Shown: positions 8,393-18,264 of the stretch, piece after piece
Layout of the letters: the number at the start of each line of letters is the position of its first letter
How positions within the stretch are numbered: the stretch's first letter is position 1
Assembly (NCBI RefSeq): GCF_013410345.1
Contig: NZ_JACCFJ010000001.1
Location: forward strand, 1,773,001-1,837,000
Source: Saccharopolyspora hordei
Lineage (GTDB): Bacteria > Actinomycetota > Actinomycetes > Mycobacteriales > Pseudonocardiaceae
Length of the DNA: 64,000 nucleotides
Direction: 5' to 3'
Notes under the pieces: model-generated
What the model was told of the DNA's origin: nothing
The model's database searches: none
What the model saw: the letters and a program-made list of their open reading frames with translations, nothing else
Position numbers and translations under genes: made by a program

Positions 8393-8631
8393 GTCGACGA
8401 TCGTGGCACGCCCCGCAGGACCACGCCAGCACGATCTCGACCGTCCCGGATGGTGGGCGGCAACGCCCGGCCGGGCGAGCACCGGATCGCTCCCGCCCGC
8501 AGCCGCCGGAGTCGCGGACGGAACAATGGTGCGTGGAGCGGACCCGCCGGAGGGAGTGCGGCGGTCCTGGACCACGACGAACCGGGGGCGCCAGGCCGGG
8601 CGCTGCGGGCAGTCACAGCGGGGAGGTAGAC

Positions 8632-9420
8632 GTGGACGACCTGGTCATCCGGATGGATGGCGTCGGTGTGCGGCGGGGGAACACCACGCTGGTGGCCGAC
8701 GTGAACTGGTCGGTGGAGCTCGACGAGCGTTGGGTGGTGCTGGGGCCCAACGGGGCGGGCAAGACCACCCTGCTGAAGATGGCGAGCACGGAGATGCACC
8801 CGAGCGAGGGCACCGTCGACGTGCTGGGCGAGCGCCTGGGCAAGACCAACGTGTTCGACCTGCGTCCGCGCATCGGGCTGTGCTCGGCGGCCCTGACGAC
8901 CCGCGTGCCGGGTGACGAGCTGGTCCGCGACGTCGTGGTCAGCGCGGGGTACTCGGTCCTCGGCCGGTGGCGCGAGGAGTACGACGACATCGACACCGAC
9001 CGGGCCGCGGAGCTGCTCGACCTGCTCGGCGTCGGGCACCTGGCCGACCGCGAGTTCGGCACGCTGTCCGAAGGGGAGCGCAAGCGCACCACGATCGCGC
9101 GTGCCCTGATGACCGACCCCGAGCTGCTGCTGCTCGACGAGCCCGCGGCCGGTCTGGACCTCGGCGGCCGCGAGGACCTGGTCGCGCGGCTGTCCGCCCT
9201 GGCCATGGACCCCGACGCTCCCGCGTCCGTGCTGGTCACCCACCACGTCGAGGAGATCCCGCCCGGCTACACCCACGCCCTGCTGCTGCGCGAGGGCACC
9301 GTCGTCGCGCAGGGGTTGCTCGACGACGTGCTCACCGAGGACAACCTGTCCAAGACCTTCGACCAGGACCTGGAGCTGCAGCGCAGCGGCGACCGCTACT
9401 TCGCGCGGCGGCGCGGCTGA
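8632..9420 (+). CDS. ABC-type ATP-binding protein
   Basis: 262-aa stand-alone ABC ATPase. Walker A GPNGAGKTT (about 42-50), a variant signature LSEGERKRTTIARAL, Walker B LLLLDEPAAGLD, and the H-loop THH are all present, so it should hydrolyse ATP. No permease gene is adjacent. GTG at 8632 follows GGGAGGT (8621-8628) at good spacing, which fixes the start. The same order, orphan ABC ATPase then enoyl-CoA hydratase, is what I recall for Rv3041c-Rv3039c in M. tuberculosis. Whether it drives a transporter or a ModF-like cytosolic process is unknown. Confidence 0.9.
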   Translation: MDDLVIRMDGVGVRRGNTTLVADVNWSVELDERWVVLGPNGAGKTTLLKMASTEMHPSEGTVDVLGERLGKTNVFDLRPRIGLCSAALTTRVPGDELVRDVVVSAGYSVLGRWREEYDDIDTDRAAELLDLLGVGHLADREFGTLSEGERKRTTIARALMTDPELLLLDEPAAGLDLGGREDLVARLSALAMDPDAPASVLVTHHVEEIPPGYTHALLLREGTVVAQGLLDDVLTEDNLSKTFDQDLELQRSGDRYFARRRG

Positions 9421-9531
9421 GCGGTCCCCGCGCGGGGTTCTGGCGCGTGCTGAGACCCGTGACACAGCAGGTGCGGCGCCGGGCGCGATAGCCTGCCCGG
9501 CGAGGTGGCGGTTCGACGAGGAGGTTGCCGC

Positions 9532-10314
9532 GTGGGCGAGTTCGTCAGGCTGGAAGTGGACGGCGCGATCGGGACGATCCGGCTGGATCGGCCCAAGATG
9601 AACGCGCTGAACCGGCAGATCGAGGGCGAGCTGCGGGAAGTCGCGATCGAGGCCGCCGAGCGCGACGACATCCGCGCAGTCATCGTCTACGGCGGGGAGA
9701 AGGTCTTCGCCGCGGGCGCGGACATCAAGGAGATGGCCGAGATGTCCTCTGGGGACATGGCGCGCAAGGAGCAGCGCGGCCTGTCCGACGCGATGAGCCA
9801 GGTCGCCGCGATCCCGAAGCCGACCGTCGCCGCGCTCACCGGGTACGCCCTCGGCGGCGGGTTCGAGCTGGCCCTGAGCTGCGACCGGCGCATCGCCGCC
9901 GACAACGTCAAGGTCGGTCAGCCGGAGATCCTGCTCGGCGTGATCCCCGGCGCCGGGGGCACGCAGCGGCTGGCGCGGCTGATCGGGCCGAGCAAGGCCA
10001 AGGACATCATCTTCACCGGCCGGCACGTCGACGCCCAGGAGGCGCTGGCGCTGGGCATGGTCGACGAGCTGGTGCCGCCGGACGAGGTGTACCCGGCGGC
10101 GCGGCGGTGGGCCGAGCAGTTCGTCAACGGGCCGGCCCGCGCCCTGGCCGCGGCCAAGGCGGCGATCGACGGCGGGTTGGACATGGACCTGGCCAACGGC
10201 CTGAAGCTGGAGACGCAGCTGTTCGCGGGCACGTTCGCAACCGAGGACCAGAAGATCGGTATGCGGTCGTTCATCGAGAACGGACCGGGCAAGGCGAAGT
10301 TCACCGGCAAGTGA
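9532..10314 (+). CDS. Enoyl-CoA hydratase/isomerase family protein
   Basis: 260-aa crotonase-fold enzyme, likely hydrating trans-2-enoyl-CoA in fatty acid beta-oxidation (EchA17-like by position). Seen: FAAGADIKEMAEM, the oxyanion-hole region near residue 60-70, GYALGGGFELALSCDRRIAA, and PGAGGTQRLARLIG, which carries a second oxyanion and substrate motif. GTG at 9532 is preceded by GAGGAGGT (9518-9525), making it the start although the frame is open further upstream. A perfect 16-bp stem follows the stop. Confidence 0.92.
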   Translation: MGEFVRLEVDGAIGTIRLDRPKMNALNRQIEGELREVAIEAAERDDIRAVIVYGGEKVFAAGADIKEMAEMSSGDMARKEQRGLSDAMSQVAAIPKPTVAALTGYALGGGFELALSCDRRIAADNVKVGQPEILLGVIPGAGGTQRLARLIGPSKAKDIIFTGRHVDAQEALALGMVDELVPPDEVYPAARRWAEQFVNGPARALAAAKAAIDGGLDMDLANGLKLETQLFAGTFATEDQKIGMRSFIENGPGKAKFTGK

Positions 10315-10321
10315 GCCGGCC

Positions 10322-10362
10322 CTGCGCCCGGCGGCGGGACGCGACACCGCCGCCGGGCGCAG
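10322..10362 (+). terminator. Strong hairpin after enoyl-CoA hydratase
   Basis: CTGCGCCCGGCGGCGG (10322-10337) and its exact complement (10347-10362) form a 16-bp G+C stem with a 9-base loop, 8 bp after the stop. There is no T-tract, as is common for actinobacterial terminators. Confidence 0.75.
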
Positions 10363-10473
10363 CGGGCGGGCGGCAGCCCGGCGCACCGGACAGCGCGGGG
10401 CCTCGCCGCGGGTGTGAGGGGCGCGAAATGCAGCGGCAGGTCCAGCGGTGCCTTCTCTATGCTGGACCGGAGT

Positions 10474-13400
10474 ATGGGTACGTCTGTGAAATCTCCGCTG
10501 GCTGACCTGCGGGACCGCTTGCCCGAGCTGATGCTGCACGACCAGCGTCGGCTGCGCCGCCGCATCGAGGGCGCTCGCAAGATCCGCGATCCGGAGGCCC
10601 TGCGGTCGGTGGCCGCGGAGATCGCCGCCGACGTCGACGCCGCGGAGCTGCGCGTGCAGAACCGGCGTGCGCACGTGCCCGAGGTCCGCTACCCGGAGAG
10701 CCTGCCGGTCAGCCAGCGCCGGGACGACCTGCTCGCCGCGATCCGCGATCACCAGGTCGTCATCGTCGCTGGTGAGACGGGCTCCGGCAAGACGACCCAG
10801 CTGCCCAAGATGTGCCTGGAGCTCGGCCGCGGCATCAAGGGCATGATCGGCCACACCCAGCCCCGCCGGCTGGCCGCCCGCACCGTCGCGGAGCGGATCG
10901 CCGAGGAGCTCGGCACCGAGCTCGGCGGCGCGATCGGCTACCAGGTCCGGTTCACCGAACGCGCGAGCGAGGACACGCTGGTCAAGCTGATGACCGACGG
11001 CATCCTGCTCGCTGAGATCCAGCACGACCGGCTGCTGCGCCGCTACGACACGATCATCATCGACGAGGCGCACGAGCGCAGCCTCAACATCGACTTCCTG
11101 CTCGGCTACCTCAAGCAGCTGCTGCCGCGCCGCCCCGACCTCAAGGTGATCATCACCTCGGCGACCATCGACCCGGAGCGGTTCTCGCGGCACTTCGACG
11201 ACGCGCCGGTGGTCGAGGTCTCCGGCCGCACCTACCCGGTCGAGGTGCGGTACCGGCCGCTGGTGGACGACTCGGACGAGTCCGAGGACGTGGTGCGCGA
11301 CCAGACCCAGGCGATCTGCGACGCGGTCGACGAGCTCTGCGCCGAGGGGCCCGGCGACATCCTGGTGTTCCTCAGCGGGGAGCGGGAGATCCGGGACACC
11401 GAGGACGCACTGCGCCAGCAGCAGCGCAGCGGCACCGAGATCCTCCCGCTGTACGCGCGGTTGTCGGCCGCCGAGCAGCACCGCGTTTTCCAGCCGCACT
11501 CCGGTCGCCGGATCGTGCTGGCCACCAACGTGGCCGAGACGTCGCTGACGGTGCCGGGCATCAAGTACGTCATCGACCCGGGCACCGCGCGCATCTCCCG
11601 GTACAGCTTCCGCACCAAGGTGCAGCGGTTGCCGATCGAGCCGATCTCGCAGGCGTCGGCGAACCAGCGCAAGGGCCGCTGCGGCCGCGTCTCCGAGGGC
11701 ATCTGCATCCGGCTCTACTCCGAAGAGGACTTCCTGTCCCGGCCGGAGTTCACCGACCCGGAGATCCGGCGCACGCACCTGGCCTCGGTGATCCTGCAGA
11801 TGACCTCCCTGGGGCTCGGCGAGATCGAGTCCTTCCCGTTCGTGGAGCCGCCGGACCGCAGGCAGATCACCGACGGCGTGAACCTGCTGCAGGAGCTGGG
11901 CGCGCTGGACAGCTCGAAGACCGAGCTGTCCAAGCGGTTGACGCCGATCGGCCGCAAGCTCGCGCAGCTGCCGATCGACCCGCGGCTGGCCCGGATGGTG
12001 CTCGAGGGCGACCGCAACGGGTGCCTGCACGAGGTGCTGGTGATCGTCGCGGCACTGTCCATCCAGGACCCGCGCGAGCGGCCGACCGACAAGCAGGAGG
12101 CGGCCGACCAGAAGCACGCGCGGTTCGTGGACAAGGAAGTCGGCTCCGACTTCATGACCTACCTCGCCATGTGGCGGTACCTGCGCGAGCAGCAGCGGGA
12201 GCTGTCCTCCAACCAGTTCCGCAAGCTGTGCCGCGCGGACTTCCTCAACTACCTGCGGGTCCGCGAGTGGCAGGACCTCTACGGCCAGCTGCGGCAGATG
12301 GTCCGGCAGATGGGCATGACGCTCAACGACCAGGAGGCCGACCCGGCGCGGATCCACCAGTCGCTGCTGGCCGGTCTGCTCTCGCACGTCGGCCTCAAGG
12401 AGGTCGAGAAGAAGAACGGGCAGCCGGGGCGCGGCGCCAACGAGTACCAGGGCGCCCGCAACGCCAAGTTCGCCGTGTTCCCGGGCTCGTCGTTGTTCAA
12501 GAAGCCGCCGCGCTGGGTGATGGCGGCCGAGTTGGTGGAGACCTCCCGCCTGTGGGCGCGCATCGTCGCGCGGATCGAGCCGGAGTGGGTGGAGCGGCTC
12601 GCGCAGCACCTGGTCAAGCGCAGCTACAGCGAACCGCACTGGGAGAAGGGCCGGGCGGCCGTGGTGGCCTACGAGCGGGTCACCCTCTACGGCATCCCGC
12701 TGGTGGTCGGCCGCAAGGTCAACTACGGGCGCATCGACCCGGAGCTCAGCCGCGAGCTGTTCATCCGCCACGCGCTGGTGGAGGGCGACTGGGACACCCG
12801 GCACGAGTTCTTCCACCAGAACCGGGCGCTGCTCGACGAGGTCGAGGACCTGGAGGAGCGCGCGCGGCGGCGCGACATCCTGGTCGACGACGAGACCCTG
12901 TTCGAGTTCTACGACCAGCGCGTCGGCGCCGAGGTGGTCTCCGGTCGGCACTTCGACTCGTGGTGGAAGAAGGTCCGCCGCGAGCAGCCCGACCTGCTCA
13001 ACTTCGAGAAGTCGATGCTGATCAACCAGCAGTCGGCGGCGGTGAGCGACCGGGACTACCCGGACACCTGGGAGCAGGGCGGGCTGGAGCTGGCGCTGTC
13101 CTACCAGTTCGAGCCCGGGTCCGATGCGGACGGTGTCACCGTGCACATCCCGCTGCCGGTGCTGAACCAGGTGGACCCCAGCGGCTTCGAGTGGCAGATC
13201 CCCGGGCTGCGCGAGGAACTCGTCACCGCGCTGCTGAAGTCGTTGCCGAAGGCGCTGCGCCGCAACTTCGTGCCGGCCCCAGACTTCGCCAAGGCGGTGC
13301 TCTCCCGCGTCGAGCCCCTGGCCGCTCCGCTGCTGGAGAGCCTGCAGCAGGGCCTCCAGCGGATGACCGGGGTCGCGGTGTCGAGCACCGACTGGGACCT

Positions 13401-14415
13401 GGACAAGGTGCCGGACCACCTGAAGATGACCTTCCGGGTGGTGGACGGCAAGGGGCGCACGCTGGCCGAGTCCAAGGACCTGGAGGCGCTCAAGCGCAAG
13501 CTCAAGCCGAAGCTGCGCGCGGAGATCTCCGCCGCTGCCGACGACATCGAGCAGCGCGGGCTGCGCTCCTGGAGCTTCGGCGAGCTGCCGCGCACCTTCG
13601 TGCAGCAGCGCTCCGGGCACTCGGTGAGGGCCTACCCGGCGCTCGTCGACGACGGCGACAGCGTCGCGGTGCGAATGTTCGACACCGAGGAGGACCAGCG
13701 GCGGGCGCTGTGGGCCGGCACCCGCCGGCTGCTGCTGCTGAACCTGCCGTCGCCGGTGAAGTCCATCCAGCGCGGCATGAGCAGCACCACCCGCCTGGTG
13801 CTGGGCGGGAGCCGGTACGGCGACCTCACCACCGTGCTCGAGGACTGCGTCCGCTGCGCCGTCGACAAGCTGATGGCCGACAACGGCGGACCGGTCTGGG
13901 ACGAGGCGGCGTTCACCGCGCTGCAGGAGAAGGTGCGGGCGCAGCTGGGCGCGGTCACCGTCGAGGCGGTGTCCGCGGTGGAGAAGGTGCTCACCACCGC
14001 GCAGCGGGTCGAGACCACGCTCGCGGACCGGGCGCGGGTGCTGCCGGCGGAGTCGCACGCCGACATCCGCGACCAGCTGGATTCCTTGCTGCGCCCCGGT
14101 TTCGTGACCGCGACCGGGTTCGCCCGGCTGCCCGACCTGGTGCGCTACCTGCGCGCGATCGAGCACCGGCTGGACAAGGTCCAGTACCACCCGCAGCGCG
14201 ACCGCGAGTGGATGTACCAGGTGGACGAGGTCGAACAGCGGTACCGCGACCTGCTGGCCGCGGTGCCGGAGGGGCGTGCCCCGAGCGAGGCCCTGCTGCA
14301 CGTCGGCTGGATGATCGAGGAGCTGCGGGTGAGCCTGTTCGCGCAGACGCTCGGCACCGCGTACCCGGTGTCGGTCAAGCGCATCCACCGCGCGATGGAC
14401 AAGCTGGCGGGCTGA
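10474..14415 (+). CDS. hrpA: ATP-dependent RNA helicase HrpA (DEAH box)
   Basis: 1313-aa DEAH-box helicase. Walker A GETGSGKTTQ starts at residue 100 (Lys106), the box DEAH is at 197-200, and TSATID, the helicase C-terminal motif (ATNVAETSLTVPGI, QRKGRCGRVSEG) and a long C-terminal region of the DUF3418 type follow. The length matches HrpA. In other bacteria HrpA acts on RNA structures and stalled ribosomes; that role is taken from the family, not shown here. ATG at 10474 (MGTSVKSPLADLR) is preferred over the more upstream GTG at 10414, whose extension looks non-conserved. Confidence 0.95.
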   Translation: MGTSVKSPLADLRDRLPELMLHDQRRLRRRIEGARKIRDPEALRSVAAEIAADVDAAELRVQNRRAHVPEVRYPESLPVSQRRDDLLAAIRDHQVVIVAGETGSGKTTQLPKMCLELGRGIKGMIGHTQPRRLAARTVAERIAEELGTELGGAIGYQVRFTERASEDTLVKLMTDGILLAEIQHDRLLRRYDTIIIDEAHERSLNIDFLLGYLKQLLPRRPDLKVIITSATIDPERFSRHFDDAPVVEVSGRTYPVEVRYRPLVDDSDESEDVVRDQTQAICDAVDELCAEGPGDILVFLSGEREIRDTEDALRQQQRSGTEILPLYARLSAAEQHRVFQPHSGRRIVLATNVAETSLTVPGIKYVIDPGTARISRYSFRTKVQRLPIEPISQASANQRKGRCGRVSEGICIRLYSEEDFLSRPEFTDPEIRRTHLASVILQMTSLGLGEIESFPFVEPPDRRQITDGVNLLQELGALDSSKTELSKRLTPIGRKLAQLPIDPRLARMVLEGDRNGCLHEVLVIVAALSIQDPRERPTDKQEAADQKHARFVDKEVGSDFMTYLAMWRYLREQQRELSSNQFRKLCRADFLNYLRVREWQDLYGQLRQMVRQMGMTLNDQEADPARIHQSLLAGLLSHVGLKEVEKKNGQPGRGANEYQGARNAKFAVFPGSSLFKKPPRWVMAAELVETSRLWARIVARIEPEWVERLAQHLVKRSYSEPHWEKGRAAVVAYERVTLYGIPLVVGRKVNYGRIDPELSRELFIRHALVEGDWDTRHEFFHQNRALLDEVEDLEERARRRDILVDDETLFEFYDQRVGAEVVSGRHFDSWWKKVRREQPDLLNFEKSMLINQQSAAVSDRDYPDTWEQGGLELALSYQFEPGSDADGVTVHIPLPVLNQVDPSGFEWQIPGLREELVTALLKSLPKALRRNFVPAPDFAKAVLSRVEPLAAPLLESLQQGLQRMTGVAVSSTDWDLDKVPDHLKMTFRVVDGKGRTLAESKDLEALKRKLKPKLRAEISAAADDIEQRGLRSWSFGELPRTFVQQRSGHSVRAYPALVDDGDSVAVRMFDTEEDQRRALWAGTRRLLLLNLPSPVKSIQRGMSSTTRLVLGGSRYGDLTTVLEDCVRCAVDKLMADNGGPVWDEAAFTALQEKVRAQLGAVTVEAVSAVEKVLTTAQRVETTLADRARVLPAESHADIRDQLDSLLRPGFVTATGFARLPDLVRYLRAIEHRLDKVQYHPQRDREWMYQVDEVEQRYRDLLAAVPEGRAPSEALLHVGWMIEELRVSLFAQTLGTAYPVSVKRIHRAMDKLAG

Positions 14416-14734
14416 GCGGACCAGGCGGAGCAGCACGGTGGTGCGCGACATGGGAGTCCTCCGGGCTCGAGCGGTGGGCGGCGCACCGCGGCGCGGGCTG
14501 GGGACCCGGAGCGCTTCGCGGTGCCTCGCTCTCGAGTGTCCGGGCTCGAACGCCCGTTCGCATCACTCGTCGGAGTGGAAGTCGCGTGAAGACCCCTCGG
14601 AGGCAACGGGTTTCGCGGGGGGCGCGCTGACCGGCGCGCACGGGCGCCCGCCGTCCGGCGTGGCGTGACCGCGGCAGCGGCTCCGTGGTCCGGGACGCGG
14701 GCGGCGACGGGTTCGGGGCTCGGGCGGGGGAGCG
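14416..14734. other. 319-bp convergent gap, no confident gene
   Basis: Lies between the stops of hrpA (+) and degV (-). On the minus strand an open frame ends at 14563 with a plausible soluble tail (PPAKPVASEGSSRDFHSDE), but no convincing start or ribosome site is seen and the rest is Arg/Pro-rich, so I do not call it. No strong terminator stem was found. Confidence 0.4.
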
Positions 14735-15580
14735 TCAGCTCGCGGGGGACACGGTGATGCCGAGCGCGCCCGGTCCGGCGTGGGCGCCCAGGATCGCGCT
14801 GGTCTCCTCCACGATGGCGCGGCGGACCTGGGGCAGCTTCGACCGCAGCTCGTCGAGCACCTGCTGGGCGCGGTCACCGAACTGGAAGTGCTCGACGCCG
14901 ACGTCCACCGGGTTGTTCCCGGCCCGCTGGACGGCGGTGCTGACGGCCTTCTTGAGGGCGCGCTCGATCCCGACCCCCTTGGCGTGCTGGTCGATGACGC
15001 CGTCCTTGAGCGCCAGCACCGGCTTGATCGACAACGCGTGGCCGAGCCACGCCTGGGCCCGGCCGATCCGGCCGCCGCGCTGCAGGTGCTCGAGCGTGTC
15101 CACGTAGAGCAGCTGGGTCGTGCCGCGCAGGCGGCGGTCCAGCACGCCCATCACGCCCTGCGAGGTCGCGCCGGCCGCAGCCGCCTCGGCCGCGGCGATG
15201 ACCGAGAACCCGAGGCTGAGGCCGACCAGTCGCGAGTCGACCACGTAGACCGGGATGCCGATCTCGGTCGCCGCGGTGCGCGCGGACTCGCACGTGCGGG
15301 ACAGGCCTTCGGAGATGTGCACCGAGATGATCGCCTCGGCGCCCGCCGCCACGGCGTCGCTGTAGTTCCAGAAGAAGGCGGGCGGCGGCGGTTCGCTGGT
15401 GGCCACCGGGGTGCCCTGGCGCATGGCCTCGGCCAGCTGCGGGTGCGGGACCCGCCGCTCGTCGTTGTACTCGTCGCCGACCTTCAACTCGAGCTGGACG
15501 ATGGAGATGCCCAGCTGTTCGGCGACATCGACCGGGATGGAAGCCGTCGAGTCCGTCACGATGGCGACGCGTTGCCTCAT
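14735..15580 (-). CDS. DegV family fatty-acid-binding protein
   Basis: 281 aa. The DegV signature is clear: VAIVTDSTASIP at the N-terminus, SEGLSRTCESAR with the Ser that contacts the fatty-acid carboxylate (about 90-100), VVDSRLVGLSLGF, and YVDTLEHLQRGGRIGRAQAWLG. DegV-fold proteins bind long-chain fatty acids; in firmicutes FakB proteins present them to the FakA kinase. No FakA-like gene is in this window, so its partner is unknown. ATG at 15580. Divergent from etfB across 285 bp. Confidence 0.92.
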   Translation of the reverse strand: MRQRVAIVTDSTASIPVDVAEQLGISIVQLELKVGDEYNDERRVPHPQLAEAMRQGTPVATSEPPPPAFFWNYSDAVAAGAEAIISVHISEGLSRTCESARTAATEIGIPVYVVDSRLVGLSLGFSVIAAAEAAAAGATSQGVMGVLDRRLRGTTQLLYVDTLEHLQRGGRIGRAQAWLGHALSIKPVLALKDGVIDQHAKGVGIERALKKAVSTAVQRAGNNPVDVGVEHFQFGDRAQQVLDELRSKLPQVRRAIVEETSAILGAHAGPGALGITVSPAS

Positions 15581-15865
15581 GCGGTCAGGCTACTAAGGGG
15601 TAAACAGCTTTCCCATCTGCCCCGAGTGGATGTCCTGTATCACTTCGGTCGCACCGCGGTCGACGATGGTGAGTACTGTCACGTGCACGACTCGGTTGTC
15701 CTCGCGCTACCGGCGAGTAACATCGTCGGTGGTTGGCATCACTGTGCTTTTGACCCAGGGGCATGGCAAGGTCAACCTACCCGGACCGCACAGCGCCGGG
15801 TCCGCAAGCAGAGCCGCTGGAGGGCCAGCGAGCGTCGTCAGTCCGCAGGAGGTCGAAGAGGGCCC

Positions 15866-16648
15866 ATGAACATCGTCGTCCTGGTCAAGCAGGTGCCCGA
15901 CACGTATTCCGAGCGGAAGCTCAAGGATGCGGATCACGTGTTGGACCGTGAATCGGCCGATGCGGTTTTGGATGAGATCAACGAGCGCGCGGTGGAAGAG
16001 GCGCTGTTGATCAAGGAGGCGCAGGGCGGCGAGGTGACCGTCGTGTGCATGGGTCCGGACCGGGCGACCGACGCGATCCGCAAGGCGCTGTCGATGGGTG
16101 CCGACAAGGCGGTGCACCTGTCCGATGACGCGCTGCAGGGCACCGACGCCCCGGCGACCGCGCGTGCGCTGGCCAAGGTGATCGGCACCGTGGAGGGTGT
16201 CGACCTGGTGATCGCGGGCAACGAGTCCACCGACGGCCGGGCCGGTGCGGTGCCGGCGATGGTCGCCGAGGTGCTGGGCTGGCCGCAGCTGACCTACGCC
16301 CGCAAGGTGACCACCGACGGCTCCACCGTGACCATCGAGCGGGAGACCGACGCGGGCGTGTTCACCGTGGAGGCGGCGCTGCCGGCCGTGGTGAGCGTGA
16401 CGGAGAAGATCAACGAGCCGCGGTACCCGTCCTTCAAGGGCATCATGGCCGCGAAGAAGAAGCCGGTGACGGTGCTGAGCCTGGCGGACGCCGGGATCGA
16501 CGCCAGCGAGGTCGGGCTGGCCAACGCCGCCTCGCAGGTCGTCGCCTCGGCGCCGAAGCCGCCGAAGTCCGGTGGTGTCAAGGTGACCGACGAGGGCGAG
16601 GGCGGCGTGCAGGTGGCCGACTTCCTGGCCGCCGAGAAGCTGCTCTGA
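15866..16648 (+). CDS. etfB: Electron transfer flavoprotein beta subunit
   Basis: 260-aa beta subunit (FixA) of the heterodimeric flavoprotein that carries electrons from acyl-CoA dehydrogenases to the respiratory chain. Starts MNIVVLVKQVPDTYSERKL and contains VDLVIAGNESTDGRAGAVPAMVAEVLG, the nucleotide-binding loop region, and YPSFKGIMAAKKKPV, a family hallmark. ATG at 15866 has GCAGGAGG 12 bases upstream. Co-transcribed with etfA, 33 bp downstream. The 285-bp gap upstream holds the promoters for this operon and degV. Confidence 0.96.
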   Translation: MNIVVLVKQVPDTYSERKLKDADHVLDRESADAVLDEINERAVEEALLIKEAQGGEVTVVCMGPDRATDAIRKALSMGADKAVHLSDDALQGTDAPATARALAKVIGTVEGVDLVIAGNESTDGRAGAVPAMVAEVLGWPQLTYARKVTTDGSTVTIERETDAGVFTVEAALPAVVSVTEKINEPRYPSFKGIMAAKKKPVTVLSLADAGIDASEVGLANAASQVVASAPKPPKSGGVKVTDEGEGGVQVADFLAAEKLL

Positions 16649-16681
16649 GTCGTTCACGGATTTTCGAGGAGGCGTTTTTCA

Positions 16682-17632
16682 ATGGCTGAGGTTCTGGTCC
16701 TCGTCGATCACGTGGACGGCGAGGTCAAGAAGGTCACCTACGAGCTGCTGACCGCGGCGCGCCGCCTGGGCGAGCCGTCCGCGGTCGTGGTCGGCGAGCC
16801 GGGCACCGCCGAGAAGCTGGCCGAGTCGCTGGGCTCCTACGGCGCGGCCAAGGTGTACGCGGCGGAGTCCGCGGAGGCCACGCAGTTCCTGGTCACCCCG
16901 CAGGTCGACGTGCTCGCCTCGCTGGTGGGCTCGGTGTCGCCGGCGGCGGTGCTGGTCCCGGCCTCGATCGACGGCAAGGAGATCGCCGGTCGCCTGGCGG
17001 TGCGCACCGGTTCCGGTCTGCTGTCGGAGGTCGTGGACGTCGACTCCGAGGGCACGGCGTCGCACTCGCTGTTCGGTGGCACCTACGACGCGACCGCGAA
17101 GGTCACCAAGGGCACCCCGGTCATCGCCGTGCAGCCGGGCAGCATCGAGGCCGAGCAGGCCTCCGGTGCCGCGACGGTCGAGCAGGTCGAGGTCCCGGCC
17201 GGCTCGGGCGCGAAGATCACCGCCCGCCAGCCCGCCGAGGCCGGGGACCGGCCCGAGCTGACCGAGGCGTCCATCGTGGTCTCCGGTGGCCGCGGTGTCG
17301 GTTCCGCCGAGAACTTCGAGGTCGTCGAGAAGCTCGCCGACACCCTGGGTGCTGCGGTGGGTGCCTCGCGTGCCGCGGTGGACTCCGGCTACTACCCGCA
17401 CCAGTTCCAGGTCGGGCAGACCGGCAAGACCGTGTCCCCGCAGCTCTACATCGCCCTGGGCATCTCCGGTGCGATCCAGCACCGCGCCGGCATGCAGACC
17501 TCCAAGACGATCGTCGCGGTCAACAAGGACCCGGAGGCGCCGATCTTCGAGATCGCCGACTACGGCGTCGTGGGCGACCTGTTCAAGGTCGCGCCGCAGC
17601 TGACCGAGGAGATCACCAAGCGCAAGGGCTGA
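16682..17632 (+). CDS. etfA: Electron transfer flavoprotein alpha subunit
   Basis: 316-aa alpha subunit (FixB). N-terminal half is the shared ETF fold; the C-terminal half binds FAD, seen in [46 protein letters not shown] and [18 protein letters not shown]. All the residues expected of the FAD domain are present and the length is normal. ATG at 16682 follows GAGGAGGCG. Ends at a strong bidirectional terminator shared with rnhA. Confidence 0.96.
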   Translation: MAEVLVLVDHVDGEVKKVTYELLTAARRLGEPSAVVVGEPGTAEKLAESLGSYGAAKVYAAESAEATQFLVTPQVDVLASLVGSVSPAAVLVPASIDGKEIAGRLAVRTGSGLLSEVVDVDSEGTASHSLFGGTYDATAKVTKGTPVIAVQPGSIEAEQASGAATVEQVEVPAGSGAKITARQPAEAGDRPELTEASIVVSGGRGVGSAENFEVVEKLADTLGAAVGASRAAVDSGYYPHQFQVGQTGKTVSPQLYIALGISGAIQHRAGMQTSKTIVAVNKDPEAPIFEIADYGVVGDLFKVAPQLTEEITKRKG

Positions 17633-17648
17633 CGCGTTTCCTGCCCGA

Positions 17649-17679
17649 GGGCGGGTCGCACCTCAGGTGCGGCCCGCCC
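17649..17679. terminator. Bidirectional terminator between etfA and rnhA
   Basis: GGGCGGGTCGCACC (17649-17662), loop TCA, then GGTGCGGCCCGCCC (17666-17679): a 14-bp stem with a single G-T pair, placed 17 bp after etfA and 12 bp after rnhA in the convergent gap. Confidence 0.85.
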
Positions 17680-17690
17680 TTCGCGTTCGG

Positions 17691-18149
17691 TCAGGCCGCG
17701 CGGGCCTCGTCCCGGCCCCGGCAGGCGAGCCGGTCGGCGCGCTCGTTCTCGGGGTGGCCGCTGTGGCCCTTCACCCACTCCCACTGCACGTCGCCGTGCC
17801 GGGCGCACTCGGCGTCCAGGCGCTGCCACAGCTCGACGTTCTTGACCGGCTTCTTCGCCGACGTCATCCAGCCGTTGCGCTTCCAGCCGCGCATCCACTC
17901 CGTGATGCCCTTGAGCACGTAGGTGCTGTCGGTGTGGATGCGCACCGCGGGCATCGGGCGGGTCAGGGCGGCGAGGCCCTCGATCACCGCCGTGAGCTCC
18001 ATCTTGTTGTTCGTCGTGACGGCTTCCCCGCCGTAGAGCTCGCGCTCGTGCTCGCCGTAGCGCAGCACGACGCCCCAGCCGCCCGGGCCGGGGTTCCCGC
18101 TGCATGCGCCGTCGGTGTAGAGGTCGACGCGGTCGGTCGTTGGCTGCAT
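17691..18149 (-). CDS. rnhA: Ribonuclease HI
   Basis: Cleaves the RNA strand of RNA-DNA hybrids. 152 aa, the normal length for RNase HI. The catalytic acidic residues are visible in [18 protein letters not shown] (Asp near residue 9-12), [13 protein letters not shown] (Glu), [12 protein letters not shown] (Asp) and [15 protein letters not shown] (His and Asp), and the basic handle [13 protein letters not shown] is present. ATG at 18149. Convergent with etfA; its start faces the pseudogene across 115 bp that include a copy of the dispersed repeat. Confidence 0.95.
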   Translation of the reverse strand: MQPTTDRVDLYTDGACSGNPGPGGWGVVLRYGEHERELYGGEAVTTNNKMELTAVIEGLAALTRPMPAVRIHTDSTYVLKGITEWMRGWKRNGWMTSAKKPVKNVELWQRLDAECARHGDVQWEWVKGHSGHPENERADRLACRGRDEARAA

Positions 18150-18191
18150 GCCCCGGAACCTAGCCGCCGCCGACGTGTCGACGCGGCGCGG

Positions 18192-18214
18192 GTGACCGGG
18201 AGGTTCCCGTGCTC
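18192..18214. repeat. Dispersed repeat, copy C
   Basis: GTGACCGGGAGGTTCCC followed by GTGCTC, the best match to the right arm of copy B (two differences). It lies between rnhA and the glycosyltransferase pseudogene. The bases that follow (ACGGGA, 18215-18220) could begin a second arm but it is not completed. Confidence 0.7.
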
Positions 18215-18264
18215 ACGGGAATCGGCCTGCGGCGTCGTGCCGCGTGGTGGCATGGTCGGCCGAC

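Noticed and set aside
8359-14451. A 2030-residue minus-strand open frame across the ABC, hydratase and hrpA genes
   Set aside because: It is the G+C-driven shadow of hrpA and its neighbours: Arg/Val/Leu/His-rich, no recognisable domain, and opposite to genes with intact motifs.
14563-14877. Minus-strand frame after degV ending SSRDFHSDE
   Set aside because: The tail looks plausible but most of the frame overlaps degV and is Pro/Arg-rich; no credible start.
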